A DNA stretch of 64,000 nucleotides from CBDEUK01 sp965250225 (GTDB taxonomy: Bacteria; Pseudomonadota; Gammaproteobacteria; Eutrophobiales; Eutrophobiaceae), in contig CBDFNQ010000025.1 in NCBI GenBank assembly GCA_965250225.1, forward strand, positions 58,730-122,729, in the 5' to 3' direction. The notes below the pieces were generated by a model. It worked only from the letters and a program-made list of their open reading frames with translations, made no database searches and was not told the origin of the DNA. Every line of letters begins with the position of its first letter. The first letter of the stretch is position 1. Below are positions 35,699 through 44,495 of this stretch, piece by piece. The position numbers were made by a program, and so were the translations under genes.

Positions 35699-36212
35699 AT
35701 TGCTTGAGCCGCTTTTTCAATTCCTTTTTCGCGACATCACGTTCCCTGGCACGCCCGCCACGAATGGCATCCACCAGCGCCAATAACTCATAAAGCCTTC
35801 CATCACTCTTGGCAGCTATTGGAGCAGACCTATATAACGGTGAAAAAGATTCACCGCGAATTTCCCCTTCTGGATCAGGCCACACAGGGGGTAGTTCATT
35901 GTCCTGAACAAAATACGAATCGATAGGAGCAGCAGCATGAGCAGTTGGCATCCCTCGGTTTAACCCACCTCTCTCAGGCACGAAGACATATTGCAAGCCA
36001 TGAAGAAGAAACTCTTCCAGATTTCTGATATTTGGAAAGATATCATTCTCTTTTTTCACTGCCAGTCTGGCTGCAAGAGCCCTTTTCGCCGCTGCATGTA
36101 CTTCGGCTGGGCTCATCTCCAACTCAACAGCTATCTTATTGTAAGACCAGTTTTCTTTTCCTATGGCAATAAGTTTTAATAAAAACAGGATATCTTGTGG
36201 TTTTAGGTTCAT
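35691..36212 (-). CDS. Winged-helix protein, likely antitoxin/regulator partner
   Basis: 173 aa. An N-terminal helix-turn-helix (KENWSYNKIAVELEMSPAEV, then HAAAKRALAARLAV) looks like a MarR/IclR-type winged helix; the C-terminal half has the motif ELLALVDAIRGGRARERDVA. No enzymatic motifs. It is translated just upstream of the nucleotidyltransferase with an 8-bp overlap, so it is the probable repressor/antitoxin of that pair. Family not recognised by name. Confidence 0.6.
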   Translation of the reverse strand: MNLKPQDILFLLKLIAIGKENWSYNKIAVELEMSPAEVHAAAKRALAARLAVKKENDIFPNIRNLEEFLLHGLQYVFVPERGGLNRGMPTAHAAAPIDSYFVQDNELPPVWPDPEGEIRGESFSPLYRSAPIAAKSDGRLYELLALVDAIRGGRARERDVAKKELKKRLKQYD

Positions 36213-36216
36213 TTAT

Positions 36217-36477
36217 CTATTCTTTATTTGCGATTCGCGAATAAAGAATACTGAACATCCCGAAGATGTCAAGCAAAAGTCCGCCTTGTTTAGCGATTAG
36301 AACACCTTCTGCACTTTTAAATTCTTCAAACTGTTCAACAATCTCAGCCGTTAATACATCTGGAGCAGGTAAATTTTCCGTATCTTCTAACGAGTCATCA
36401 TTTAACCAAAAGATATCCAGGTTGGTTTTATCACGAGCAATGAGTTCATCGTAAGTGAATGAATGCAGCGCCTCAAA
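36217..36477 (-). pseudogene. C-terminal remnant of an HsdM-type DNA methyltransferase
   Basis: The minus-strand frame reads EALHSFTYDELIARDKTN, LDIFWLNDDSLEDTENLPAP and DVLTAEIVEQFEEF. This is the conserved C-terminal tail of many type I N6-adenine methyltransferases (typically NLDIFWLKD-ESLED-NLPDPD). It runs to a TAG at 36217 with no start or catalytic domain, and upstream it dissolves into a repeated palindromic sequence. It is distinct from the intact hsdM at 42 kb, so another R-M locus once stood here. Confidence 0.75.
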
Positions 36478-36566
36478 TTCGCCATTCCGGCCTCTGAATC
36501 TCTCTTTGTTATTCCGGCCAAGCCTATCCTCGTGAAAACGGGGAAACCGGAATCCAGTTTTTCATT
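36478..36566. repeat. REP-like palindromic sequence
   Basis: Contains three CCGG-centred blocks in alternating orientation (GCCATTCCGG, TTATTCCGGCC, ACCGGAATCCAG). The TGGATTCCGG...CCGGAAT style resembles the dispersed intergenic repeats of many proteobacteria. It separates the HsdM remnant from the end of hsdR. Only one copy is seen in the window, so its status as a repeat is inferred. Confidence 0.4.
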
Positions 36567-36621
36567 CCATGTTTCTCACCGCTTGCTCCGATCATTCGCA
36601 CAATACAATTCTATAAACTCG

Positions 36622-39600
36622 TCAAAATCGCTCATTAATATATTCATGCTGCTTTCTACCTTCCAGCATATCAGTGGAAGGACCACTCCGCGCGTAAAAC
36701 TCTTTCTCTTCAATAAAACACGGTATAGTTGCTAGACCGCAACTCACATGCAACACACTTTTTCCATTAACCTGAACCACCTGATAATCGATTAAAGGAT
36801 AGAATCCCTCACCTATTTTTGATTTAAGATGATTCTTGAAATTCAAAAGGTATTTATCTTCGTTTTTATAGAACTTGCTTATCTCATCATCAACACCAAG
36901 CACTTCTCCATCATCATTCACACCTATTAGCAGATCTCCACCTCCCGTATTCAGAAATGCACCAATAGTTTTTAATGCAGATTTCTCTATGTACTTTTCT
37001 TTTGTACCTTTTTTAACATCTAAGGAAAAAGTTTCTTTAAATTCTAAAGTCTTAGACTCGCCATTAGGCAATAAAGCTTGCACTATATCTGCTGGCGATA
37101 GATCAGCATTTCTGAATCGTCTATAAAGGTTCTTAGCAATATCATTCACTGCAATATCGCGTACATTAGCATCACCCATTAAACGTTCGAAAATTTCTTC
37201 GTTACCTTCCATGCGATCAATCAATATGCCTTCAAAAACTTTAGCCAATATGGATGAGAAGTCGCCGAAGTTATTCGCATTTGCGGCTTCTTTAAGGTTC
37301 TCATCTTCAAAAGCTTCTTCTTCAATTTGCTCAAAGAACAAACGATCTGCTTCGGTAAAATCAGTACCAAAGCGTTCATTGAGTGCTTTGATTAATTCTG
37401 AAAGCGGAGCTTCATCTTCACCAGTGCGGCCAGTACCCACATCTGATGGGCCTTTCAAATCATCAGCGACGCCATCCTCTAGTGGGATTGAACCCTGTGT
37501 TTTTTGTTCTAAACGGTAGAACTCAAGCTCTACATCACCATCTACTTTATAACCAGGTCCGGAAGCATCACGCGGTAACTTTGAAATTAAATAACGCAGA
37601 TAAGTATAAAACTTTTCCAGATCGGTATCCTGATACGGCATTACCTGTGATAAAAAACTATACATATTACGGAAGTTAACCAACAAGCCTTTAAACTCTT
37701 CTTGTGCTTCTTCTTCCAGTTCTACATAACGATCAACGGCTAAATCAATCACGTTATTCATCTTGGCATGGTCATGCACGCTGAGTTTATGCTTAGCTGC
37801 GAAGTACACTGTGCAAAAATCATCGACTTCATTATTATGAATCACTTGATGTTCGGCAATCTGCCCTTGTAAACGATATAAATGATGTGGGTCCGTTAAC
37901 TCCTCAGCCTCTGTAACTTTGTAGAAAGGTTTAAAAGCGTCGAAAATCTCATCAGGCTCGTTACGAAAATCCAATACAAAGGTGTCGTTTTTTCCCGGGG
38001 TAATACGATTCAAGCGTGAGAGCGTTTGAACTGCTTGAATACCCGATAATTTTTTATCAACATACATCGTATGTAACAAGGGTTGGTCAAAGCCGGTTTG
38101 GTATTTCTCAGCAACCAACAAGACTTTGTACTCATCGGTTTCAAAAGATTCTGGTAATTGACGCTCAGATATTCCGTTATTCATGCCCACTTCCGTGTAA
38201 CTGGTGCCTGGCAAATCTGGATCTTCTACCGAACCTGAAAATGCCACCAAGCTTTTCACATCGGTATAACCTTTATTTTTAATGTATTCATCAAAAGCCT
38301 GTTTATAGCGTACGGCATGTAAGCGGGAATCCGTCACTACCATTGCTTTTGCCCTGCCGCCTATCTTAGGGCGCACATGAGTGCGAAAATGCTCAACCAT
38401 TACTTCAGTTTTTTGTGCGATGTTATACGAATGCAAAGTTAAAAATCGCGCTAAAGCTTTTGCTGCCTTTTTACGGTCAACATTCGGATCATCTTCAGCG
38501 GTTTGTGTAATGTGATAGTAAGTTTTGTAGGTGGTGTAATTTGCTAACACATCCAGAATAAAACCTTCTTCAATAGCTTGGCGCATTGAGTAATGATGGA
38601 ATGGTGCATCACCTGTTGCACCAGGCTCATCAAATATTTTTAAGGTTTTATATTTTGGGGTTGCCGTAAAGGCAAAAAAACTGAGATTGTCTTGTTTACC
38701 ACGACGCAGCATGGCACGCACAACTGCATCATCTTCATCTTCATCTTCATTATCCGCTACATACTGAACAGATGCTTCAGCCACACCATCGCGGTTTAAT
38801 ACTTCGCGTAAGTCAGCAGCGGTTTCACCGGTTTGTGAACTATGAGCCTCATCCACAATCACCGCAAAGCACTTGCCTTTTGTGCTTAGCTCAATCTCAC
38901 CTTCTTCCTCTTGCAACTTTTCCAGGGTTTCTGAAACAAAGGGGAACTTTTGAATGGTGGTAATAATTATTGGTGTACCACCTGATAAGGCTTTAACCAA
39001 CTGGCGTGTATCCTCATCAATTTTTTGTACAACTCCTTGTTTATGGTCGAACTGATATATCGTATCTTGTAATTGTTGATCCAACACTTTCCTATCAGTG
39101 ATCACGATCACTGAATGAAAAATCTTCTCATCAGCTTCGGTGTGCAGGCTGGACAAGCGATGAGACAACCAGGCAATCGAGTTAGATTTACCCGAACCGG
39201 CTGAATGCTGCACCAAATAGTTTTTACCCGCGCCGTTCACTTTAGAATGATCTATTAATCGGCGCACTACATCTAATTGATGATAACGAGGGAAGATCAT
39301 GGTTTCGTTTTTTTTCTTTTTAATAGCACCGTCTTTTAGGTATTTCTTTTCCTCAACCTGTAAATGCATAAATCGGCTGAGAATATCGAGCAAACTATCA
39401 CGCTGTAATACCTGCCCCCATAAATAACCGGTACGGTAATGTTCATCTTGCGCTGGCGGGTTACCGGCACCCTCGTTATAGCCTAAGTTAAAAGGTAAAA
39501 AGAAGGTCTTCCTACCACTTAAGCGTGTAGTCATAAAAGCCAAATCAGTATCGACGGCAAAATGGACTAGCGCCCCTTTTTTAAATTGAAAGATTGGCTC

Positions 39601-40125
39601 ATTCGGGTCGCGATCATTCTTGTATTGCTTAATAGAATTCGTAGTTGACTGCCCTGTGAACTTATTTTTAAGCTCTAAAGTCACTACCGGTATACCATTT
39701 AAAAATAGCACCATATCCAAAGAGTTTTTATTTTTAGTCGAGAAATACAGTTGGCGTGTTACAGACAACACATTTTTGTCATACAACGATAAAGTGTCAT
39801 GATTAAGCTGGTTATTCGGTAGAAAATACGCCACCTTTAATTTTTTACCGTAACACTTAAAGCCTTCGCGAATCACTTTCAAAACGCCATGTGTACTAAC
39901 ATACTTTCGAAAATCAGCTACAACTACATTAGCGGTTTCTGTACCATGAATAGTTTCTAAGGCATCCCAAGTTTTCGCTTGGGTAGATTGGATAAAGCTT
40001 ATAAAACGACCTTTTTCCAAACAAAGTTCAGGGTCAAAATCATTAGAGTCACCTTGTTCATAACGGTTATTTAATAGGTGATACTCTATCGCTTCTTCAA
40101 AGTGTTTTTCTTGGGTGTTTTTCAT
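36622..40125 (-). CDS. hsdR: HsdR type I restriction subunit with C-terminal AlbA_2 (Schlafen) domain
   Basis: 1167 aa. The N-terminal nuclease domain has the PD-(D/E)XK segment DMVLFLNGIPVVTLELKN near residue 145. The helicase motor has Walker A (VQHSAGSGKSNS), DEAH box (VIVDEAHSSQTGE) and motif III (FFAFTATPKYKT). A helical domain follows, and from about 1023 to the end is an AlbA_2/Schlafen-type domain (SKTLEFKETFS, NTGGGDLLIGVNDDGEVLG). HsdR translocates DNA and cuts at a distance with HsdM and HsdS. It overlaps X by four bases (ATGA). The extra domain may bind nucleic acid. Confidence 0.94.
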   Translation of the reverse strand: MKNTQEKHFEEAIEYHLLNNRYEQGDSNDFDPELCLEKGRFISFIQSTQAKTWDALETIHGTETANVVVADFRKYVSTHGVLKVIREGFKCYGKKLKVAYFLPNNQLNHDTLSLYDKNVLSVTRQLYFSTKNKNSLDMVLFLNGIPVVTLELKNKFTGQSTTNSIKQYKNDRDPNEPIFQFKKGALVHFAVDTDLAFMTTRLSGRKTFFLPFNLGYNEGAGNPPAQDEHYRTGYLWGQVLQRDSLLDILSRFMHLQVEEKKYLKDGAIKKKKNETMIFPRYHQLDVVRRLIDHSKVNGAGKNYLVQHSAGSGKSNSIAWLSHRLSSLHTEADEKIFHSVIVITDRKVLDQQLQDTIYQFDHKQGVVQKIDEDTRQLVKALSGGTPIIITTIQKFPFVSETLEKLQEEEGEIELSTKGKCFAVIVDEAHSSQTGETAADLREVLNRDGVAEASVQYVADNEDEDEDDAVVRAMLRRGKQDNLSFFAFTATPKYKTLKIFDEPGATGDAPFHHYSMRQAIEEGFILDVLANYTTYKTYYHITQTAEDDPNVDRKKAAKALARFLTLHSYNIAQKTEVMVEHFRTHVRPKIGGRAKAMVVTDSRLHAVRYKQAFDEYIKNKGYTDVKSLVAFSGSVEDPDLPGTSYTEVGMNNGISERQLPESFETDEYKVLLVAEKYQTGFDQPLLHTMYVDKKLSGIQAVQTLSRLNRITPGKNDTFVLDFRNEPDEIFDAFKPFYKVTEAEELTDPHHLYRLQGQIAEHQVIHNNEVDDFCTVYFAAKHKLSVHDHAKMNNVIDLAVDRYVELEEEAQEEFKGLLVNFRNMYSFLSQVMPYQDTDLEKFYTYLRYLISKLPRDASGPGYKVDGDVELEFYRLEQKTQGSIPLEDGVADDLKGPSDVGTGRTGEDEAPLSELIKALNERFGTDFTEADRLFFEQIEEEAFEDENLKEAANANNFGDFSSILAKVFEGILIDRMEGNEEIFERLMGDANVRDIAVNDIAKNLYRRFRNADLSPADIVQALLPNGESKTLEFKETFSLDVKKGTKEKYIEKSALKTIGAFLNTGGGDLLIGVNDDGEVLGVDDEISKFYKNEDKYLLNFKNHLKSKIGEGFYPLIDYQVVQVNGKSVLHVSCGLATIPCFIEEKEFYARSGPSTDMLEGRKQHEYINERF

Positions 40126-40712
40126 TTTGCAATTTCCAAGTTTGCATTCTCCAAATCATCGAGACTAGTCATATCAATATCGTCATACAAATAGTGACGG
40201 ATCGTGTGCTCTTTTAATAAGTATTCACCAGTAGCGTCTAAATATGGCGCAGGACTCTGATGACATGAAAAAACATACTTTGATATATGTAATTTTCTAT
40301 ACAGTCCCGTGTAATGGTGAATGGCCGCATGCAATGATTGGCACCACGCAGAGCCTGCCTTAAGCTGATCTACAAGTTTTTCTGGAAAGGTACCTGACTT
40401 AAACTCAATACAATGTGCACTTACCTTATTTCGATAACAGTGAAAAACCACAAAATCGCACCGTTTAGCCCATGGCTTTGATTCATTATCAAGAAAATGA
40501 AATAACTTTTTATTACTATAGCGGTCAAGCTTTATTGCAAAGGCATCCCCACTATATTTAAGAGTTATCTTATGGTCTTGCAGTTCAGCACTACCAGGCG
40601 GATAGATTTTTTCCTTTAACACTATCTTACCTTGGTCTGGCTGAGACACCTTATACTTTTTATTCAAGTAAGATTTTAGCCCATTAAAATAAGCTGTTGC
40701 CGTTTGAGCCAT
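40122..40712 (-). CDS. Restriction-linked protein X with PD-(D/E)XK-like motif
   Basis: 196 aa, family not recognised. The pattern D86 ... E103-F-K105 (RCDFVVF and HCIEFKSG), followed by a helix VDQLKAGSAWCQSL, fits the core of PD-(D/E)XK nucleases, but this is a motif-level inference. It sits between hsdS (stop/start overlap TGATG) and hsdR (overlap ATGA), so it is made with the restriction complex. It may be an accessory nuclease, a regulator of restriction or an immunity factor. No signal peptide or membrane segment. Confidence 0.6.
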   Translation of the reverse strand: MAQTATAYFNGLKSYLNKKYKVSQPDQGKIVLKEKIYPPGSAELQDHKITLKYSGDAFAIKLDRYSNKKLFHFLDNESKPWAKRCDFVVFHCYRNKVSAHCIEFKSGTFPEKLVDQLKAGSAWCQSLHAAIHHYTGLYRKLHISKYVFSCHQSPAPYLDATGEYLLKEHTIRHYLYDDIDMTSLDDLENANLEIAK

Positions 40713-42001
40713 CAAGAAGCTCCCTGTGCTACTTCGACATCTCTAACATCAATTTTCCCAGTTACAGCAGAAGTGATAATGGCTGAACGATACTCTTCTA
40801 ATCTAGCAACAACATTTGAAGCCTTTCTTTTCATTGGTTCAATTTTAGTTAATTCGTTTTTTATATGTTCTGAAATCTTGCCCTGCTCGCTCAATGGAGG
40901 ATAAGGCAAAGGAATCAATCCCAAATTTTCTTTAGATAACTTCGGTTGAGCCGAGCCAGTAACCCAAGGCTCATACTTTACAATGCATAGCAAGTTAGCC
41001 CAGAAATCGAATTCACCATCAAGAGGCTTTAAAATATGTGCATGGTTATTTACCCAATACTTACCTGTTGCAATAAATGCTAAGTCTGTTGATCTTGAAA
41101 GCAAGTTTGCCCCATCTTCAGCGATCAAAACTGTTGGCTCGTCATAGATGTAATCCTCAACATGATCAATAATTCCTGAGGCTCCGTAATAAGGATAATT
41201 TTGCTCCATTCCAGTACGTTCTTCTGCACTTAATGGAATCCGCCGGTTATTAAGAAAGTCACAGCAGAATTTAAGTGCGCGCACATCCCAATGCTCTGGC
41301 ACATCACTTAACCAATCCACGCCTGAGGGTTTGAGTTTGACGTTTTTATCGAGGCCTTTGGTGACAGCTTGAGTGATAACGGCGATACGTTTTTCTTCGA
41401 GCTTTTCGATTAGGGATTTTTTCTTTTCAATCAGCTGGTCGATTTGTTGGATTTTGTAATCGAGGAATTCAGTAATTTTTTGTTGTTCGTCAATTGGTGG
41501 AAATGGAATCTTAAAAGTATTAAGTGTACCTATGGTCAGTTGATTTATTGTAGATGTAAGAAACGAACCTGACTGGTACTCAAATAAACTAGAATTCAGC
41601 ACATGATAAATATAGTCATTATATTTACTCCGAAATACAGTATTAAATGCTCCAAATGTTGCACCTACAAAATCTTCAGTTACCTTACCATTTTTTCCAA
41701 TTAGCTCTCTACTTCCATTCCTAGAACAAATAAGCACGTCATTAATCTGTAGCTTTAGTTTTTTTGGAACTTCAGCATCGACATAAACATTATCTCTGTG
41801 AACTAATTTAGCACCTTGGATATTTGAGGCTCGTAAAACAAGTGTACCAGCACCTTCATTAGTAATTTGGCTTGGTTCATATATAAGTCCAATAATGGCA
41901 TTCCCTACAAAGCGTAACTTTCTAACTTCCCATGTGTGTGGTATGTCACCAAGCCATTCAACGCCTGACGGCTCAAAGCTGTCATAAGATGGGAACTGCA
42001 T
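40712..42001 (-). CDS. hsdS: HsdS type I specificity subunit
   Basis: 429 aa, typical length. Two target-recognition domains, each introduced by a PSGVEWLGDIP/HTWEVRKLRF-like start (the second at KPSGVDWLSDVPEHWDVR). They are separated by the conserved helical spacers (PPIDEQQKITEFLDYKI and PPLSEQGKISEHIKNEL). HsdS chooses the bipartite DNA target. It starts at the ATG overlapping the hsdM stop (TGATG) and ends overlapping X. TRD sequences are the variable part and do not allow the site to be predicted by eye. Confidence 0.95.
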   Translation of the reverse strand: MQFPSYDSFEPSGVEWLGDIPHTWEVRKLRFVGNAIIGLIYEPSQITNEGAGTLVLRASNIQGAKLVHRDNVYVDAEVPKKLKLQINDVLICSRNGSRELIGKNGKVTEDFVGATFGAFNTVFRSKYNDYIYHVLNSSLFEYQSGSFLTSTINQLTIGTLNTFKIPFPPIDEQQKITEFLDYKIQQIDQLIEKKKSLIEKLEEKRIAVITQAVTKGLDKNVKLKPSGVDWLSDVPEHWDVRALKFCCDFLNNRRIPLSAEERTGMEQNYPYYGASGIIDHVEDYIYDEPTVLIAEDGANLLSRSTDLAFIATGKYWVNNHAHILKPLDGEFDFWANLLCIVKYEPWVTGSAQPKLSKENLGLIPLPYPPLSEQGKISEHIKNELTKIEPMKRKASNVVARLEEYRSAIITSAVTGKIDVRDVEVAQGAS

Positions 42002-44334
42002 CAAACCACCTCCGCTAACATTTCCATGATTTCTTGCTCCAGGCCTTTAATATCGGCTTCGATCTCTGCAAGTTCTCGCGGAGGCTCATATTCATAGAAA
42101 TGACGATTAAATGGAATTTCGTAACCGAGTTTTATTTTGCTGTGGTCTATCCAGGCATCAGGGCGATATGGCAACACTTCTTTTTTTAAATATTGTTCAC
42201 AGTGATCCTGTACTAGCGCGAGAAATTCTGTTTTATCGACTTTGCCTTTATCCTTCCCTTTGTTTTCATAAGCTAACGGCAGTGGCAAGTGGATGTCTTT
42301 GGGTAGTGGCACATTTTCGGTATCGCGTAACTCACCATCAGCTTCTTTATTTCCTTTACTGTCTTTACACTCATCAGCTGTTGGATCTTTTTGTGCTAAG
42401 TTACCTGGTGCGATTAAAGCTTTTTTCAATGATGCATCGAACTTAATACTCGCTGCTTCAAAGACTGGTTTGATTAAGACCTCAAACTCATCACGGTTTT
42501 TGATCAGTTCTTTACCTTCTAGCTTTTTCTGTAATTGTTCTAATACGGTTTCTATCTCGATTTGTTGCGCCTGGCCTGCCGTAATTTCTTTATCTGCCTC
42601 TGCTTGTTTTTTTCGTTTTTTGCTGGTGGCTAAACCTTCAAAATAAGAACTTTCTTTGAAGGCATTAATACGCTCTTCATTCACAGTGAAATTTAGGCGT
42701 AAGGGGCGCTCTACCGTCATCTTTAAATAGCCGAAATCTTGGTTTTCAAACACTTTGCTAACCGTGACCACTTTACTCATATCGCGGGCTTTCTTTTTCG
42801 GCAGTTCAATATTGGTGTTGATGTCTGCCAGTGACATGCTTTGTTCTTTAAAGGCTGCGTAAATTTCTGTCAGTAATTTAATGTGGTCTGGTTCGTTTTT
42901 ATTTGTCTCTGATGGGCCTTCACCAATTTTCTTACGTTTATCACCGAGAGATTTTTTCATCTTCCATGCGCATTCGGTGCCGTTGATCAGTTGCACTTTG
43001 CCGCGGCGATCATGGGTGTTATTGCTGCCATCGGATTTGCGGTTGGTGACTATCCAAATATAAGTAAAAATACCGGTGTTATAAAACAGTTGATCAGGCA
43101 AGGCGACAACGGCTTCTAACATGTCATTTTCGATGATGTAACGGCGGATATTGCTTTCGCCACTGCCTGCATCGCCAGTAAATAGAGGTGAGCCATTAAA
43201 GACAATAGCAATGCGTGAGCCGTTGGCTGCTTCTTCACCTTCACGATGCAAGGGGTAGCTTGATGGTGGGTTTTGCATTTTTGACATCATGTGCAATAGG
43301 AATAACAAGGCACCGTCATTAATGCGTGGCAGGCCTGGGCCAAAGCGGCCTGTAAAGCCAAACTTTTCATGCTCATTAGTCACGTAGTCTTTTTCGGGTT
43401 TCCACTCCACACCAAACGGTGGGTTGGCGGCCATGTAGTCGAATTTTTCATTAGGGTGGCCATCACCATCAACGCGGTCATCACGGTCAATACCTGTTCC
43501 TAAGGTATCACCAAAGGCGATATTGTTTGCTTCTTCACCTTTGATCATTAAATCAGAACCACAGATAGCGTAGGATTCAGGATTGTATTCTTGTCCAAAA
43601 AGTTCAACATGCGCGCTAGCATTTTGGTCTTTAATTTCTTTTTCTGATTCAGACAGGATACCGCCGGTACCGCAAGCAGGGTCGTAGATTCTAATGCGCT
43701 TACCCGCAGTGTAGATTTGCTCTTCACCGGTAAATAATAAGTTCACAATGAGCTTAACGACTTCACGCGGGGTAAAGTGATCCCCCGCTTCCTGGTTCGC
43801 TTGTTCGTTGAAGCGCCTAACGAGGTCTTCAAAGATATAGCCCATATCCATATTTTCAATTTTGTCGGGGTGAAAATCAACATTAGCGATCTTTTCAAAT
43901 ACCTGGAACAAACGATTGGCCTCTTCGAGGCGTTCGATTTCTTGATCAAAACGGAATTTTTCTAATATTTCACGTGCGCGGGTGGAGAAACCTGCGATGT
44001 ATTTGAGCAAGTTAGATGCAAGGTTGTCTGGATCGCCTTTGAGTTTTTCAAAAGTAAAGCCACTGGTATTAAAGAATGTTTGCTTAAATTTTTTGAAGAT
44101 GATCTTTTCGATTATTTCAACGTGGTTTTCTTTGTCTTTATACTTTTTATACTGTTTTTCATATTCTGCTTTAACTTTGTCGGCGTCTTTTTCCAGTACA
44201 CAATCTAAACGGCGTAATACCGTAAATGGGATCATTACCCTGCGGTATTGAGCTGGTAGATATGGGCCACGCAGTAAGTTAGCAATATCCCAGATAAGGT
44301 CGGAGCTAGTTTTTATTTGTGCTTGGTTTTTCAT
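42001..44334 (-). CDS. hsdM: HsdM type I DNA adenine methyltransferase
   Basis: 777 aa, longer than the usual 500-550. The SAM-binding motif IYDPACGTGGILSES and the catalytic N6-adenine motif ANPPFGVEW (NPPF) are intact, as is the HsdM N-terminal helical domain (SDLIWDIANLLRG). The extra length is a charged C-terminal region (about 540-700, lysine-rich with EEIEA-like segments), which still ends in the conserved EPPRELAEIEADIKGLE tail. It protects host DNA and forms the M2S core. Its ATG overlaps the stop of a short HEPN-like ORF. Confidence 0.94.
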   Translation of the reverse strand: MKNQAQIKTSSDLIWDIANLLRGPYLPAQYRRVMIPFTVLRRLDCVLEKDADKVKAEYEKQYKKYKDKENHVEIIEKIIFKKFKQTFFNTSGFTFEKLKGDPDNLASNLLKYIAGFSTRAREILEKFRFDQEIERLEEANRLFQVFEKIANVDFHPDKIENMDMGYIFEDLVRRFNEQANQEAGDHFTPREVVKLIVNLLFTGEEQIYTAGKRIRIYDPACGTGGILSESEKEIKDQNASAHVELFGQEYNPESYAICGSDLMIKGEEANNIAFGDTLGTGIDRDDRVDGDGHPNEKFDYMAANPPFGVEWKPEKDYVTNEHEKFGFTGRFGPGLPRINDGALLFLLHMMSKMQNPPSSYPLHREGEEAANGSRIAIVFNGSPLFTGDAGSGESNIRRYIIENDMLEAVVALPDQLFYNTGIFTYIWIVTNRKSDGSNNTHDRRGKVQLINGTECAWKMKKSLGDKRKKIGEGPSETNKNEPDHIKLLTEIYAAFKEQSMSLADINTNIELPKKKARDMSKVVTVSKVFENQDFGYLKMTVERPLRLNFTVNEERINAFKESSYFEGLATSKKRKKQAEADKEITAGQAQQIEIETVLEQLQKKLEGKELIKNRDEFEVLIKPVFEAASIKFDASLKKALIAPGNLAQKDPTADECKDSKGNKEADGELRDTENVPLPKDIHLPLPLAYENKGKDKGKVDKTEFLALVQDHCEQYLKKEVLPYRPDAWIDHSKIKLGYEIPFNRHFYEYEPPRELAEIEADIKGLEQEIMEMLAEVV

Positions 44335-44495
44335 TATTTTGTCTTCATAAAAGTTAAAATAATCGGGATCAAAAGATTTCCGTTTATAACATCATTCAAA
44401 CGATCCGATGCTGATGCAAGCAGGCCCTCAAATTCGTTTTTATCAGGTGGCTCATTATTTAGCTGTTTGATTCTTACTAGGTTTTCCAATGTCAT
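44334..44495 (-). CDS. Truncated HEPN-like ORF coupled to hsdM
   Basis: 53 aa with a strong GGGAG ribosome-binding site. The start MTLENLVRIKQLNNEPPDKN and the following EFEGLLASASDRLNDV match the first helices of HEPN proteins that pair with MNT nucleotidyltransferases. The rest of the HEPN domain is missing: the sequence ends in an unrelated NGNLLIPIILTFMKTK and a stop that overlaps the hsdM start (TAATG). It overlaps the upstream MNT gene by about 40 bp. So it looks like a HEPN gene cut off at the hsd junction and now acting as a translational leader. Confidence 0.6.
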   Translation of the reverse strand: MTLENLVRIKQLNNEPPDKNEFEGLLASASDRLNDVINGNLLIPIILTFMKTK

